A stretch of DNA of 8,219 bases. It comes from a bacterium. GTDB taxonomy: Bacteria > JALSQH01. The DNA lies in assembly GCA_026985515.1 (NCBI GenBank), contig JALSQH010000202.1, positions 1 through 8,219 on the forward strand. Reading direction: 5' to 3'. The position numbers and the translations under genes are program-made. Below are positions 1 to 6,396 of this stretch, in pieces (positions within the stretch are counted from its first letter, which is position 1; each line of letters opens with the position of its first letter). The notes beneath the pieces are model-generated. The model was not told the origin of the DNA and did not search any database. It worked only from the letters and a program-made list of their open reading frames with translations.

Positions 1-666
1 AGCAGGGTATCCTGTCTTTCTTTTTATTCTTCTGGCAGCCTTTGTGGCTTCATCTCTCGTACGGTAATGACCAACCCTCACTCTGAACCAGATACCCTTC
101 CCGGGAATGTTGGTTCTCTCATAATACGCGTCAAAGCCCATCCTCTGGAGTTTTCTCATAAGATTGTAAGCATCGCTCAATCTCCGGAAGGCGGCAATCT
201 GCACTGTAAAAGGTTTCCTGATTTTTACGGGGGGGACCGATTTTCTGGGAAGCTTTATTTTTTTCTTTTTTTCTGCCTTCTTTGTTTCACTCTTTTTCCT
301 CAAAGAAACAGTTTCTTGAGGTGGCGACTTTCTTCTTTCCTCTTTTTTCTCCACATATCCCGATTCAGATTCCTTCTCACCCTGTAGAGGTCGTTCTCTG
401 GTTTCTGCCGCAGTTTCTGAGACAACATAAATCTCTGTGCCATGGGTGGTGGATACAACATATTTCACCCTCTTTGATTCCTCAACGGCAGGAATTTTTA
501 TCTCTTTCACCCCGGCGCGGGCATATTTTTTCTCTTTACTGCTTTTACTGAACTTGGTACCAGCCACAAAGCCGATAAAAAAGATTGCAATTGCAAATAT
601 GAAAAAGGTGAGAATTAAAAGGACCAGCTCCCTTTTTTCAAAAGTAAAAACAACCCTGTCTTTCAT
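1..666 (-). CDS. Membrane-anchored SPOR-domain protein (3' end cut by window edge)
   Basis: The frame is open from ATG at 666 to the window edge, giving 222 residues and no stop. Residues 14-36 form one hydrophobic transmembrane segment (LVLLILTFF... to ...FFIGFVAG) after a short charged N-terminus, so the protein is type II with its bulk in the periplasm. Residues 38-150 are a low-complexity linker rich in Lys and Glu. A SPOR domain starts near residue 152 (PFTVQIAAF) and continues through GKGIWFRVRVG and a TRDEATKAARRI helix; only its last few residues should be missing. SPOR domains bind denuded septal peptidoglycan, and this TM-linker-SPOR layout is that of FtsN/DedD-type division proteins. 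The start codon directly follows the argS stop (TAAATG), with GGAGA at 675-679 as ribosome binding site. As I recall, argS followed by a SPOR gene is also seen in deltaproteobacteria. The domain call is firm; the exact division role is inferred. Confidence 0.9.
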   Translation of the reverse strand, partial: MKDRVVFTFEKRELVLLILTFFIFAIAIFFIGFVAGTKFSKSSKEKKYARAGVKEIKIPAVEESKRVKYVVSTTHGTEIYVVSETAAETRERPLQGEKESESGYVEKKEERRKSPPQETVSLRKKSETKKAEKKKKIKLPRKSVPPVKIRKPFTVQIAAFRRLSDAYNLMRKLQRMGFDAYYERTNIPGKGIWFRVRVGHYRTRDEATKAARRIKRKTGYPA

Positions 667-2289
667 TTACATTTTCTCCGGAGCTTCAACTCCAATTATT
701 TCGAGTCCCTCCCTCAAAATGTACTTCACCACCTCAATAAGAGCCAGTCTGGTCTTTCTTTCCTCAACATTTTCAGTAAGAACCCTTGTTTCATTATAAT
801 ACTGGTGAAACTGACGGGCAAGTTCAACAAGATAAAAAGGAATCCTGTGAGGGGAAAGGTCTCTCACACTCTGCTCTATTATCCTGCTGAAATCTGCAAT
901 TTTTTTAAGAAGAGGAATCTCACCTTCTCCAAGCTTTTCGGGGAAAAATTCAGGTTTTACATCCAGTCCCTTTTTCTCACCCTGTCTGAATATGCTTGAA
1001 ATTCTGGCATGTGCATACTGAACATAATACACAGGATTCTCATTGCTCTTTTTTCTGGCAAGGTCAAGGTCAAAATCAAGATGAGAATCATTTCTCCTCA
1101 AGAGGTAGAAAAACCTCGCCGCATCAACTCCAACCTCCTCCACAACATCTCTGAGTGTTACGAATTCTCCCGCCCTGGTGCTCATTGAGACTGGTCTGCC
1201 ATCTTTTATGAGGGAGACAAGCTGAATGAAAAGAATCTTTAACCTTTCCTCGTCAAAACCCAAGGCCTTCATGGCTGCCCTGATTCGTGGTTCGTACCCG
1301 TGATGATCCGCACCCCATATATCAATGATGAGATCATACCCCCCCTCAAATTTCAACCTGTGATAGGCAATATCAGCCAGAAAGTAGGTGGGCTCCCCTG
1401 TTGATCTTCTTATAACTCTGTCCTTTTCGTCACCAAAAAGGGAAGACCTGAACCAGATAGCTCCCTCATCTTCATAGATCAAATCCTTACTCTTCAGGAT
1501 CTCCACAGTTTCATCAACAACTCCCCTATCATAAAGGCTCCTTTCAGAAAACCATGAATCAAACTTAACTCTGAATATGTCAAGGTCTTCCTTTATTCCA
1601 TTAAGAATCTCCTCCGCTGCAAATTTTTTAAAAAATTCCAGGTCATTTTCTCTGATGAATCTGTCTCCATAAAGGTCTCTGATTTTTCTTGCAATTTCAA
1701 TAATATATTCTCCCTTATAATGATCCTCTTCAAGTGTTATCTCCTCGCCAAAGAGCTCCCTGTATCTCAGGTAAACAGATTCCCCCAGCTTTGTTATCTG
1801 CCTTCCGGCATCATTGATATAATACTCTGTGAGCACCTGGAAACCCGTAGCTCTCAATAGTCTTGTCAGAGTATCCCCAAGGGCTGCTCCCCTTCCATGC
1901 CCCACATGGAGAGGACCTGTGGGATTGGCACTCACAAACTCAAGGTGGACCTTCCTTCCCTTCCCAAGATCAGGGATAAGCTTCTCCGGATCTGAAAAAA
2001 TACCGGAAAACCACTCCGCCCATCCTTCTTTTGAAATGAAAAAATTAATGAAGCCAGGACCAGCGATCTCTATCTTCTCTATCCACCTGTCACTGAAACC
2101 ATCAACGATTTTACCGGCTATTTCCCGTGGCGCCATTTTAAGCAACGGAGCAAGCGTCATTGCCACATTGGTTGAATAATCCCCCATTTCCGGCCTGGGT
2201 GGAACATCAATTTTAATTTCAACTCCCTCAACATCCGGGAAAAGCTCCCTGATTCTCCTCTGAACCCTTTGAGCAAGTAACTCATGCAT
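667..2289 (-). CDS. argS: Arginyl-tRNA synthetase (class I)
   Basis: This 540-residue cytoplasmic enzyme charges tRNA-Arg with arginine using ATP. The N-terminal Arg-tRNA-synthetase additional domain covers about residues 1-85. The HIGH signature appears as HVGH at 128-131 within SANPTGPLHVGHGRG. The catalytic fold includes YYINDAGRQ at 156-164 and GADHHGY at 326-332. The KMSKS loop is degenerate, SMSTR at 369-373 followed by AGE, as is common in ArgRS. The C-terminal DALR anticodon-binding domain runs from about 422 (YVQYAHARI) to the end. Length is normal for bacterial ArgRS. A longer reading starting at 2322 would add an Arg/Lys-rich tail. I chose the ATG at 2289 because AAGGAG (2300-2305) and AAGGA (2295-2299) sit just upstream, and because the conserved N-terminus begins MHELL. 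The start overlaps the previous gene's stop by 8 bases, which suggests translational coupling. Confidence 0.97.
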   Translation of the reverse strand: MHELLAQRVQRRIRELFPDVEGVEIKIDVPPRPEMGDYSTNVAMTLAPLLKMAPREIAGKIVDGFSDRWIEKIEIAGPGFINFFISKEGWAEWFSGIFSDPEKLIPDLGKGRKVHLEFVSANPTGPLHVGHGRGAALGDTLTRLLRATGFQVLTEYYINDAGRQITKLGESVYLRYRELFGEEITLEEDHYKGEYIIEIARKIRDLYGDRFIRENDLEFFKKFAAEEILNGIKEDLDIFRVKFDSWFSERSLYDRGVVDETVEILKSKDLIYEDEGAIWFRSSLFGDEKDRVIRRSTGEPTYFLADIAYHRLKFEGGYDLIIDIWGADHHGYEPRIRAAMKALGFDEERLKILFIQLVSLIKDGRPVSMSTRAGEFVTLRDVVEEVGVDAARFFYLLRRNDSHLDFDLDLARKKSNENPVYYVQYAHARISSIFRQGEKKGLDVKPEFFPEKLGEGEIPLLKKIADFSRIIEQSVRDLSPHRIPFYLVELARQFHQYYNETRVLTENVEERKTRLALIEVVKYILREGLEIIGVEAPEKM

Positions 2290-2470
2290 TATTTTCCTTC
2301 TCCTTCTTTTCCATTTCCGCAATGATCCTCTTTTTTATGGTAACATCCCATGAGAATTCCGGACATCTCTTTGCATATGAAGGGGGTTTACCAAACCTTA
2401 TTTTGCAGGTTTCTCTCCACGCACATACGTAACATGAAATATGTTCCGAAAGATCCCTCTCATCAACCAT
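2282..2470 (-). CDS. Small four-cysteine protein, function unknown
   Basis: A 62-residue soluble protein with no signal peptide or membrane segment. Four cysteines are arranged C13-x2-C16-x5-C22-x13-C36, with the core CYVCAWRETCKIRF and a later RCPEF, followed by a charged C-terminal helix rich in Lys and Glu. The pattern suggests a structural zinc site or a small iron-sulfur site. I have a loose memory of similar CxxCAWRxxC microproteins annotated as hypothetical in deltaproteobacteria, but cannot assign a family name. Translation is well supported: a near-perfect Shine-Dalgarno lies 5 bases before the ATG, and the gene overlaps ispF by 8 bases upstream and argS by 8 bases downstream. This tight placement and strong ribosome binding site argue for a real gene despite its size. 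Binding to the ArgRS or IspF product is possible but unsupported. Confidence 0.85.
   Translation of the reverse strand: MVDERDLSEHISCYVCAWRETCKIRFGKPPSYAKRCPEFSWDVTIKKRIIAEMEKKEKENNA
2295..2305 (-). promoter_or_regulatory. Ribosome binding site that fixes the argS start
   Basis: AAGGAGAAGGA holds two purine-rich Shine-Dalgarno cores, 10 and 5 bases before the ATG at 2289. It lies within the C-terminal Lys/Glu codons of the four-cysteine gene and rules against the longer argS frame beginning at 2322. Confidence 0.8.
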
Positions 2471-2936
2471 TCTTAACCTCCTCTATTGTGGAAATAGCTA
2501 TCGCAGCAGCCCCTTCCTTCTGACCAATCACACCCATCCCCTCCATGGTGGTGGCCTTAACATTAACAGGAGCTGAAATAATCCTTTCTAAATTCTGTTC
2601 AATGGACTTTTTCCATCTGGATAATCTGGGTACCTCACCAATATAGGTAAGATCCACATTGACCACCCTGTAACCCTTTTTTCTCAATAGCTCAATGGTT
2701 TCTCTGAGAAAAAACTCGCTTCTGACATTCTTCCATCTCTCATCTGAGGGGGGGAAATACTCGCCAATATCCCCAAGAGCAGCTGCACCAAGAAGGCTGT
2801 CAACAATTGCGTGGATTATCACATCAGCATCTGAATGCCCTTCAAGAGTGTATTCACAGGGAATCTCAACTCCACCAAGGTAAATAACCTCCCCTCTCTT
2901 AAACGGATGGAAATCAAAGCCTATACCTGATCTCAT
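2463..2936 (-). CDS. ispF: 2-C-methyl-D-erythritol 2,4-cyclodiphosphate synthase
   Basis: This 157-residue cytoplasmic enzyme cyclises CDP-methylerythritol 2-phosphate to MEcPP with release of CMP, in the MEP route to isoprenoid precursors. Metal-binding D8 and H10 sit in GIGFDFHPF and H42 in HSDADVIIHA, matching the D8/H10/H42 positions of the E. coli enzyme. The stretch LLGAAALGDIG (48-58) and the C-terminal ATTMEGMGVIGQKEG (128-142, with T130 and E132) are also family hallmarks. Length is typical for a single-domain IspF, so there is no IspD fusion, and no ispD is present in the window. The start codon overlaps the ytfJ-like stop as ATGA, with AAGGA shortly upstream. The gene overlaps the next, four-cysteine gene by 8 bases. 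All key residues are present, so an active enzyme is expected. Confidence 0.97.
   Translation of the reverse strand: MRSGIGFDFHPFKRGEVIYLGGVEIPCEYTLEGHSDADVIIHAIVDSLLGAAALGDIGEYFPPSDERWKNVRSEFFLRETIELLRKKGYRVVNVDLTYIGEVPRLSRWKKSIEQNLERIISAPVNVKATTMEGMGVIGQKEGAAAIAISTIEEVKNG
2476..2483 (-). promoter_or_regulatory. Ribosome binding site of the four-cysteine gene
   Basis: GAGGAGGT lies 5 bases before the ATG at 2470, inside the 3' end of ispF (coding Glu-Glu-Val). Such a strong site in front of a 62-codon frame is the main evidence that the small gene is translated. Confidence 0.85.
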
Positions 2937-3316
2937 TCTTCCTTCTCTTCTTCCTTCCCGGTGAATCGATCAAGTATGTCTGGAATCTGATCGACAAGTT
3001 TATCAAAAACACCACCGCCCTTTGTAACTCTGATAAAGGAAACATTGTCTCCATCTATTATGAGGAGTGCAATGGGAGTTACCTTCATACCACCACCAAA
3101 CCCTGAGAGGCTGCCTCCCGTACCATGCTTACTCTTTTTGATAACTCCCTCCTTCAACTCCCCCTCACCACCACCGCCACCAAAACCAATCAAAGCCTGA
3201 ATAAGGGGCACAACCGTTTTGCTTCCAATCTGTATCGGTTCCCCCACCACAGTTTTTGTGGTTGTAATGGACTTAAAATTTTCAAACATTTTCTCAATTG
3301 CCTCGATGTAGGACAT
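2933..3316 (-). CDS. YtfJ/GerW family protein (Spore_YtfJ)
   Basis: A 127-residue protein resembling B. subtilis YtfJ (GerW). Shared features in order: an N-terminal helix ending in an MFENFKSI-like turn, a VVGEPIQIGSKTVVPLIQ strand region (23-40), a glycine-rich GFGGGGGEGE (44-53), a second GGSLSGFGGGMKVTPIALLII block (67-87), and a final helix with DKLVDQIPDIL (105-115). In Bacillus, YtfJ is linked to spore germination, but homologues occur widely in non-spore-formers, where the role is unknown. The C-terminus is a run of Glu and Lys. A textbook ribosome binding site precedes the start. The coding region overlaps the DUF2953-like gene by 23 bases upstream and ispF by 4 bases (ATGA) downstream. 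Family assignment is confident; function in this organism is not known. Confidence 0.88.
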   Translation of the reverse strand: MSYIEAIEKMFENFKSITTTKTVVGEPIQIGSKTVVPLIQALIGFGGGGGEGELKEGVIKKSKHGTGGSLSGFGGGMKVTPIALLIIDGDNVSFIRVTKGGGVFDKLVDQIPDILDRFTGKEEEKEE

Positions 3317-3770
3317 TTTCCACCTCCTTCCTGATTATATCAATTATCCATATAAAACCAATTTTTACAAATAAAATCAATCTTCCACCAGCCCGGAAAA
3401 TGAAAAAGGGACGGAGTGCAAAACCGGGATGAAAATTCCTCATACCAAAAGCATACTTCACCCCGCTCAAGATCCCATCCCAGAAAGGGTCAGCGGTGGA
3501 AAGGAAAAGATCCCTCTCAGATTCTCTGATGACCATCTGAGAAATAATTTTAAATGTCCGCGGAGAAGGTGAAAATTTCCAGAAATAGCGAAGCAACTTT
3601 GAACTTCTGGTTCTCTTTCCCCTTCCTTTAAACAGCCTGATAATCTTCTTGAATTCAATTTTGAAACCAGAAAACTCCAGGAAATTTTCACTTCCAGTAT
3701 AAAAACTAACTCTGCTGTGAAGAAAAAGGATAAAAAGAACAGAAACCAGGGCCAGTGAAAGGTAAAACAT
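3294..3770 (-). CDS. DUF2953-like membrane protein (YtfI-like)
   Basis: A 158-residue basic protein. An N-terminal hydrophobic segment (residues 2-18, YLSLALVSVLFILFL) should anchor it in the inner membrane, and a second hydrophobic stretch lies at about 130-145. The middle is rich in Arg, Lys and Phe. The segment STADPFWDGILSGVKYAFG (91-109) resembles the GDP-x-x-TG-x-x-G region of DUF2953 proteins. Its place directly before the YtfJ-family gene is the stronger clue, because ytfI (DUF2953) and ytfJ are neighbours in Bacillus. It is shorter than the roughly 220 residues of Bacillus YtfI. The start lies 3 bases after the previous stop (TGA AAC ATG) with no clear Shine-Dalgarno, so coupled translation is likely. 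Its last codons contain the ytfJ-like ribosome binding site. Family assignment is moderate; function is unknown. Confidence 0.7.
   Translation of the reverse strand: MFYLSLALVSVLFILFLHSRVSFYTGSENFLEFSGFKIEFKKIIRLFKGRGKRTRSSKLLRYFWKFSPSPRTFKIISQMVIRESERDLFLSTADPFWDGILSGVKYAFGMRNFHPGFALRPFFIFRAGGRLILFVKIGFIWIIDIIRKEVENVLHRGN
3322..3329 (-). promoter_or_regulatory. Ribosome binding site of the YtfJ-family gene
   Basis: AAGGAGGT, a full anti-Shine-Dalgarno match, lies 5 bases before the ATG at 3316. It is embedded in the last codons of the DUF2953-like gene (Arg-Lys-Glu-Val), so the upstream C-terminus is partly shaped by this signal. It fixes the YtfJ-family start. Confidence 0.88.
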
Positions 3771-3773
3771 GTT

Positions 3774-4637
3774 TCACTGTACCAGATAAACTTCAACAGT
3801 TAGCATATGTACTTCACCATCCTTCTGGTTGGAGGAAAAACTGTAAGAAACAATTCCTCTCGGATATCGCCAGTAGATACCTCCTGAATATGTGTTGTAC
3901 CTGTAGCCTTCCAGATTCCATCCGGCAGTCAATCCAATTGTATTGTAAATCAGAAACTCAACACCAACCCTTATGAGAGTATCATCCTTTTTCCATCCAT
4001 TCTCAAGATGCTGAACCCAGTCAACTTCTCCTCTGAAAAAATCATCCACACTGCTTCCAATGGAAAACTCAAGAGCTTCAGGAAAATATGAATTGCTGTA
4101 TTTGAGAAAATTGTAAAATCCCACACCAAATCTGATAAGTTCACTGAATTTTACCATCATTCCAGCATCAAGATCCCACCCCTTTCTTCTCCTCACATAA
4201 TCCTTTATCCACTTAGCTGCAAGTCCAAAGTAGAGCATTTCAGAGTAGTGCTCCGCAAGGGAAAAGTAAAAATTGTCAATCTTTACACTCTTACCCCCAT
4301 CCTCAGCACTGAAGATTCTCCCATAGAGCATTCCACCAGCAAGTTCCTGGGTTGAATCAAAGGCAGAAAGATCCACATACATGGTCTTTGAAGAATCATT
4401 CATTTTGAAAGTATTAAAACCGATGCTGAAAAGATGGGTATCAGCTGCCGTTGCGGGATTCGCCTTGAGTAAACCATTTTCATGTCCCACCACAGAATAT
4501 GCGTTTCCCATCCCATGGGCAACTGAAGACTCAGGAATTTCAAATGAAAAAACAGATGCCGAGAACAGGAAAAAACTACCTGTAACCAAAATAACCAGGA
4601 CCAGTCCAGAAGATTCTTCCAGTGCTTTTCGATACAT
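3774..4637 (-). CDS. Predicted outer-membrane beta-barrel protein, PorV/UPF0164-like
   Basis: A 287-residue exported protein. A hydrophobic signal segment spans about residues 11-31 (GLVLVILVTGSFFLFSASVF), with probable cleavage near SVFS-FEIP. The mature N-terminus carries HGMGNAYSVVG...LLKANPA (41-61), the Gly-x-Gly-x-Ala plus NPA signature seen in PorV, UPF0164 and FadL-type barrels. The rest alternates polar and aromatic residues in beta-strand style, for example IRFGVGFYNFLKY and VGVEFLIYNTIGLTAGW. It ends in VEVYLVQ, lacking the usual terminal Phe. I chose the ATG at 4637 because AAGGAG lies 9 bases upstream; the longer frame to 4658 would begin with TTG. This start places 62 bases inside the upstream lipoprotein gene. 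The role may be outer-membrane transport or a scaffold for surface proteins; the substrate is unknown. Confidence 0.75.
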   Translation of the reverse strand: MYRKALEESSGLVLVILVTGSFFLFSASVFSFEIPESSVAHGMGNAYSVVGHENGLLKANPATAADTHLFSIGFNTFKMNDSSKTMYVDLSAFDSTQELAGGMLYGRIFSAEDGGKSVKIDNFYFSLAEHYSEMLYFGLAAKWIKDYVRRRKGWDLDAGMMVKFSELIRFGVGFYNFLKYSNSYFPEALEFSIGSSVDDFFRGEVDWVQHLENGWKKDDTLIRVGVEFLIYNTIGLTAGWNLEGYRYNTYSGGIYWRYPRGIVSYSFSSNQKDGEVHMLTVEVYLVQ

Positions 4638-6396
4638 CAAGGTACTCTCCTTTTCCAAATATCAGCGGATACCCTCCCCTAACAGGCATAACTTCAAGGT
4701 TATCATTCTTTACAAAAAAGAATAGAGAAGAGGTGAGATCAGAAATCTGACCTGAAAAGAGCAGTTCTTTTATCTTTTGATAGGAGGAATTGAAAGTCAG
4801 GAAAAGAACATGGCCTCCTGCTCTGAGAGTGACATAAAATTTTCCCCCATTCACCACAAGAACAGGATCTGTAACTCCGGAAGAGAAACTTTCAAGAAGA
4901 TGAGGTGTCCCTCCACTGGAAGAAAGTGAAAGAAGATAGAGAGAATCCCCTTCAAGGTAAATCATCCACTTACCATAGATATAGGGTGAATGGACACATT
5001 CATTTCCAGAAACAGAGAGAATCAACCTCTTATTTCCCGAGGTGTCTATTAACCACACAGGAATGGAGACACAGTTTGAAGATGCAAAGAAATTCACATC
5101 ACCACCTGTGATTGAAATGCCGTAAAGGGAATCTGTGGTAACAGAGGCTCTGTAACTGTCGTCACTTACATTGTAGATACTGAGTGTGTTCTCGCTGGAG
5201 TACAGAAGATAGGCACCCTCTGAGGCATCAAAGTCTTTGATATTTGTGGCTATCACACCGCCTGTACCTGAAAGCTCATATTTTCTGAAAACACCGCCAC
5301 TCAAAAAGAAGATAAAGTTCCCCTCAGTTTCAATCTTCCCCATAGGGATGGAAAGATTGACCTCACTGGCAGTCAGGAGATCATCTGCAGCCGGACTGCT
5401 GTAGTTGTAGGCAGCATCCACAGTGAAGAAGCAATATCGATAGGAAGTTGATGGTGAAACAGTGGTATCAGTAAAAAAGTTTGAGTAATATCCAAGGAAA
5501 ATTCCACCTGATATGGTATCTCCAGCTTCATATCTGTATCCCTGTTGAAGAGCAGGGCAGGAGGTATTTCCACCCATCCTCACGATGCCCACCCCTGTAA
5601 CCCCACCCATGGAGTAATCAATGGAAGAGGGAATATCTTCTCCTGCGGTAAAATTGAATACAGATCTTCTGTTACCGGCAAAGGAAAAGCTAACAGCTGG
5701 TGTGTGGGGTGGGATGCTGTCATGAATTATTCTGAGAACAGTTGCAGAACTATCTATGGAAGTACCATCTTCAAAGTATCTCCTTGCCACAAAATTAAAC
5801 TCATTAATCTGGTTCTTTTTCAATCTGAGAGTGGCTGACCATTCTGTTTCGGGACCAGGTGGAACAATCTGAATCCCATCTTTAATTATGGCTGTTCCAG
5901 TGGTTTTCTCTCCATATATTGTCACATTTAGCTCTCGGGTCACAGAAGGATATGATGTAATAACCGGTGGAGGAGGAGCTTCCCTCTCAATATTGTGCTG
6001 AAGTTCTTTCTCTTTCAGTGTGATCACTCCTGCATCTGTGACAATTCCCGGTAAAACTGTGATATTATCTTTTTCCCCCGTGTAAATTTTTGTCACGAAT
6101 TTTGCTGAAACCTGAAGAGTGTAACCAGTATCAGCGGGAATACCTGTCACAGTGGCGGAGTAACTGGTAAAAGGGAATTTTCTGGAAATGACAAAGTTTC
6201 CCTTTTTAACGATAATTTCAACTATTCCCTTTTGCAGTATGGAAGATGAAAGGGAAAGAGGGTAAAAACTTTTATTACTAACCGGCACAACAATTTCCAG
6301 AGAGATTCCACCTGTCAGGTTCCCTGATCCCCGCCTGCAACCTTCCCACAGGAAAATCAGGAATAATAAGAGTAAAACAGCTATCTTACATCTCAT
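4576..6396 (-). CDS. Probable lipoprotein with Ig-like, FN3-like and beta-propeller regions
   Basis: A 606-residue envelope protein. Residues 1-20 (MRCKIAVLLLLFLIFLWEGC) form a lipoprotein-type signal with C20 as candidate lipidated residue, although the lipobox WEGC is atypical. A beta-rich region (28-127) ends in a GIVTDAGVITL strand. A proline spacer PPPP (141-144) leads to an Ig-like domain (about 145-228) with the typical NEFNFVARRYFEDGTS pattern. An FN3-like domain (231-342) contains SYRYCFFTVDAAYNYSSP. Residues 349-606 show repeated short strands resembling beta-propeller blades. No catalytic motif is visible, so a binding or surface role is inferred. ATG at 6396 overlaps the FecR gene stop as ATGA; an ATG at 6414 (six residues longer, with GAAGG just upstream) is an equally plausible start. 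The C-terminal 20 codons overlap the next gene. Confidence 0.8.
   Translation of the reverse strand: MRCKIAVLLLLFLIFLWEGCRRGSGNLTGGISLEIVVPVSNKSFYPLSLSSSILQKGIVEIIVKKGNFVISRKFPFTSYSATVTGIPADTGYTLQVSAKFVTKIYTGEKDNITVLPGIVTDAGVITLKEKELQHNIEREAPPPPVITSYPSVTRELNVTIYGEKTTGTAIIKDGIQIVPPGPETEWSATLRLKKNQINEFNFVARRYFEDGTSIDSSATVLRIIHDSIPPHTPAVSFSFAGNRRSVFNFTAGEDIPSSIDYSMGGVTGVGIVRMGGNTSCPALQQGYRYEAGDTISGGIFLGYYSNFFTDTTVSPSTSYRYCFFTVDAAYNYSSPAADDLLTASEVNLSIPMGKIETEGNFIFFLSGGVFRKYELSGTGGVIATNIKDFDASEGAYLLYSSENTLSIYNVSDDSYRASVTTDSLYGISITGGDVNFFASSNCVSIPVWLIDTSGNKRLILSVSGNECVHSPYIYGKWMIYLEGDSLYLLSLSSSGGTPHLLESFSSGVTDPVLVVNGGKFYVTLRAGGHVLFLTFNSSYQKIKELLFSGQISDLTSSLFFFVKNDNLEVMPVRGGYPLIFGKGEYLDVSKSTGRIFWTGPGYFGYR
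4647..4652 (-). promoter_or_regulatory. Ribosome binding site that fixes the PorV-like gene start
   Basis: AAGGAG lies 9 bases before the ATG at 4637, inside the propeller-coding end of the lipoprotein gene. It supports the long 62-base overlap rather than a later start, since no ATG or GTG codon follows before the hydrophobic core of the signal peptide. Confidence 0.7.

Noticed and set aside
248-276. T-rich tract resembling a terminator tail
   Set aside because: On the coding strand it is a run of Lys codons in the SPOR linker; no stem precedes it and the reading frame continues through it.
67-799. Three overlapping plus-strand frames at 67-387, 282-551 and 437-799
   Set aside because: They are antisense to the SPOR gene and the argS end; the Phe/Leu/Ser-rich products mirror the Lys/Glu-rich SPOR linker.
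1829-2179. Plus-strand frame of 116 codons
   Set aside because: It is antisense to the conserved HVGH-containing part of argS, and has no ribosome binding site or recognisable motif.
3467-3796. Minus-strand frame of 109 codons with a hydrophobic, Trp/Phe-rich N-terminus
   Set aside because: It begins with TTG, lacks a Shine-Dalgarno and overlaps the DUF2953-like gene in another frame; that gene has the better start, length and neighbour support.
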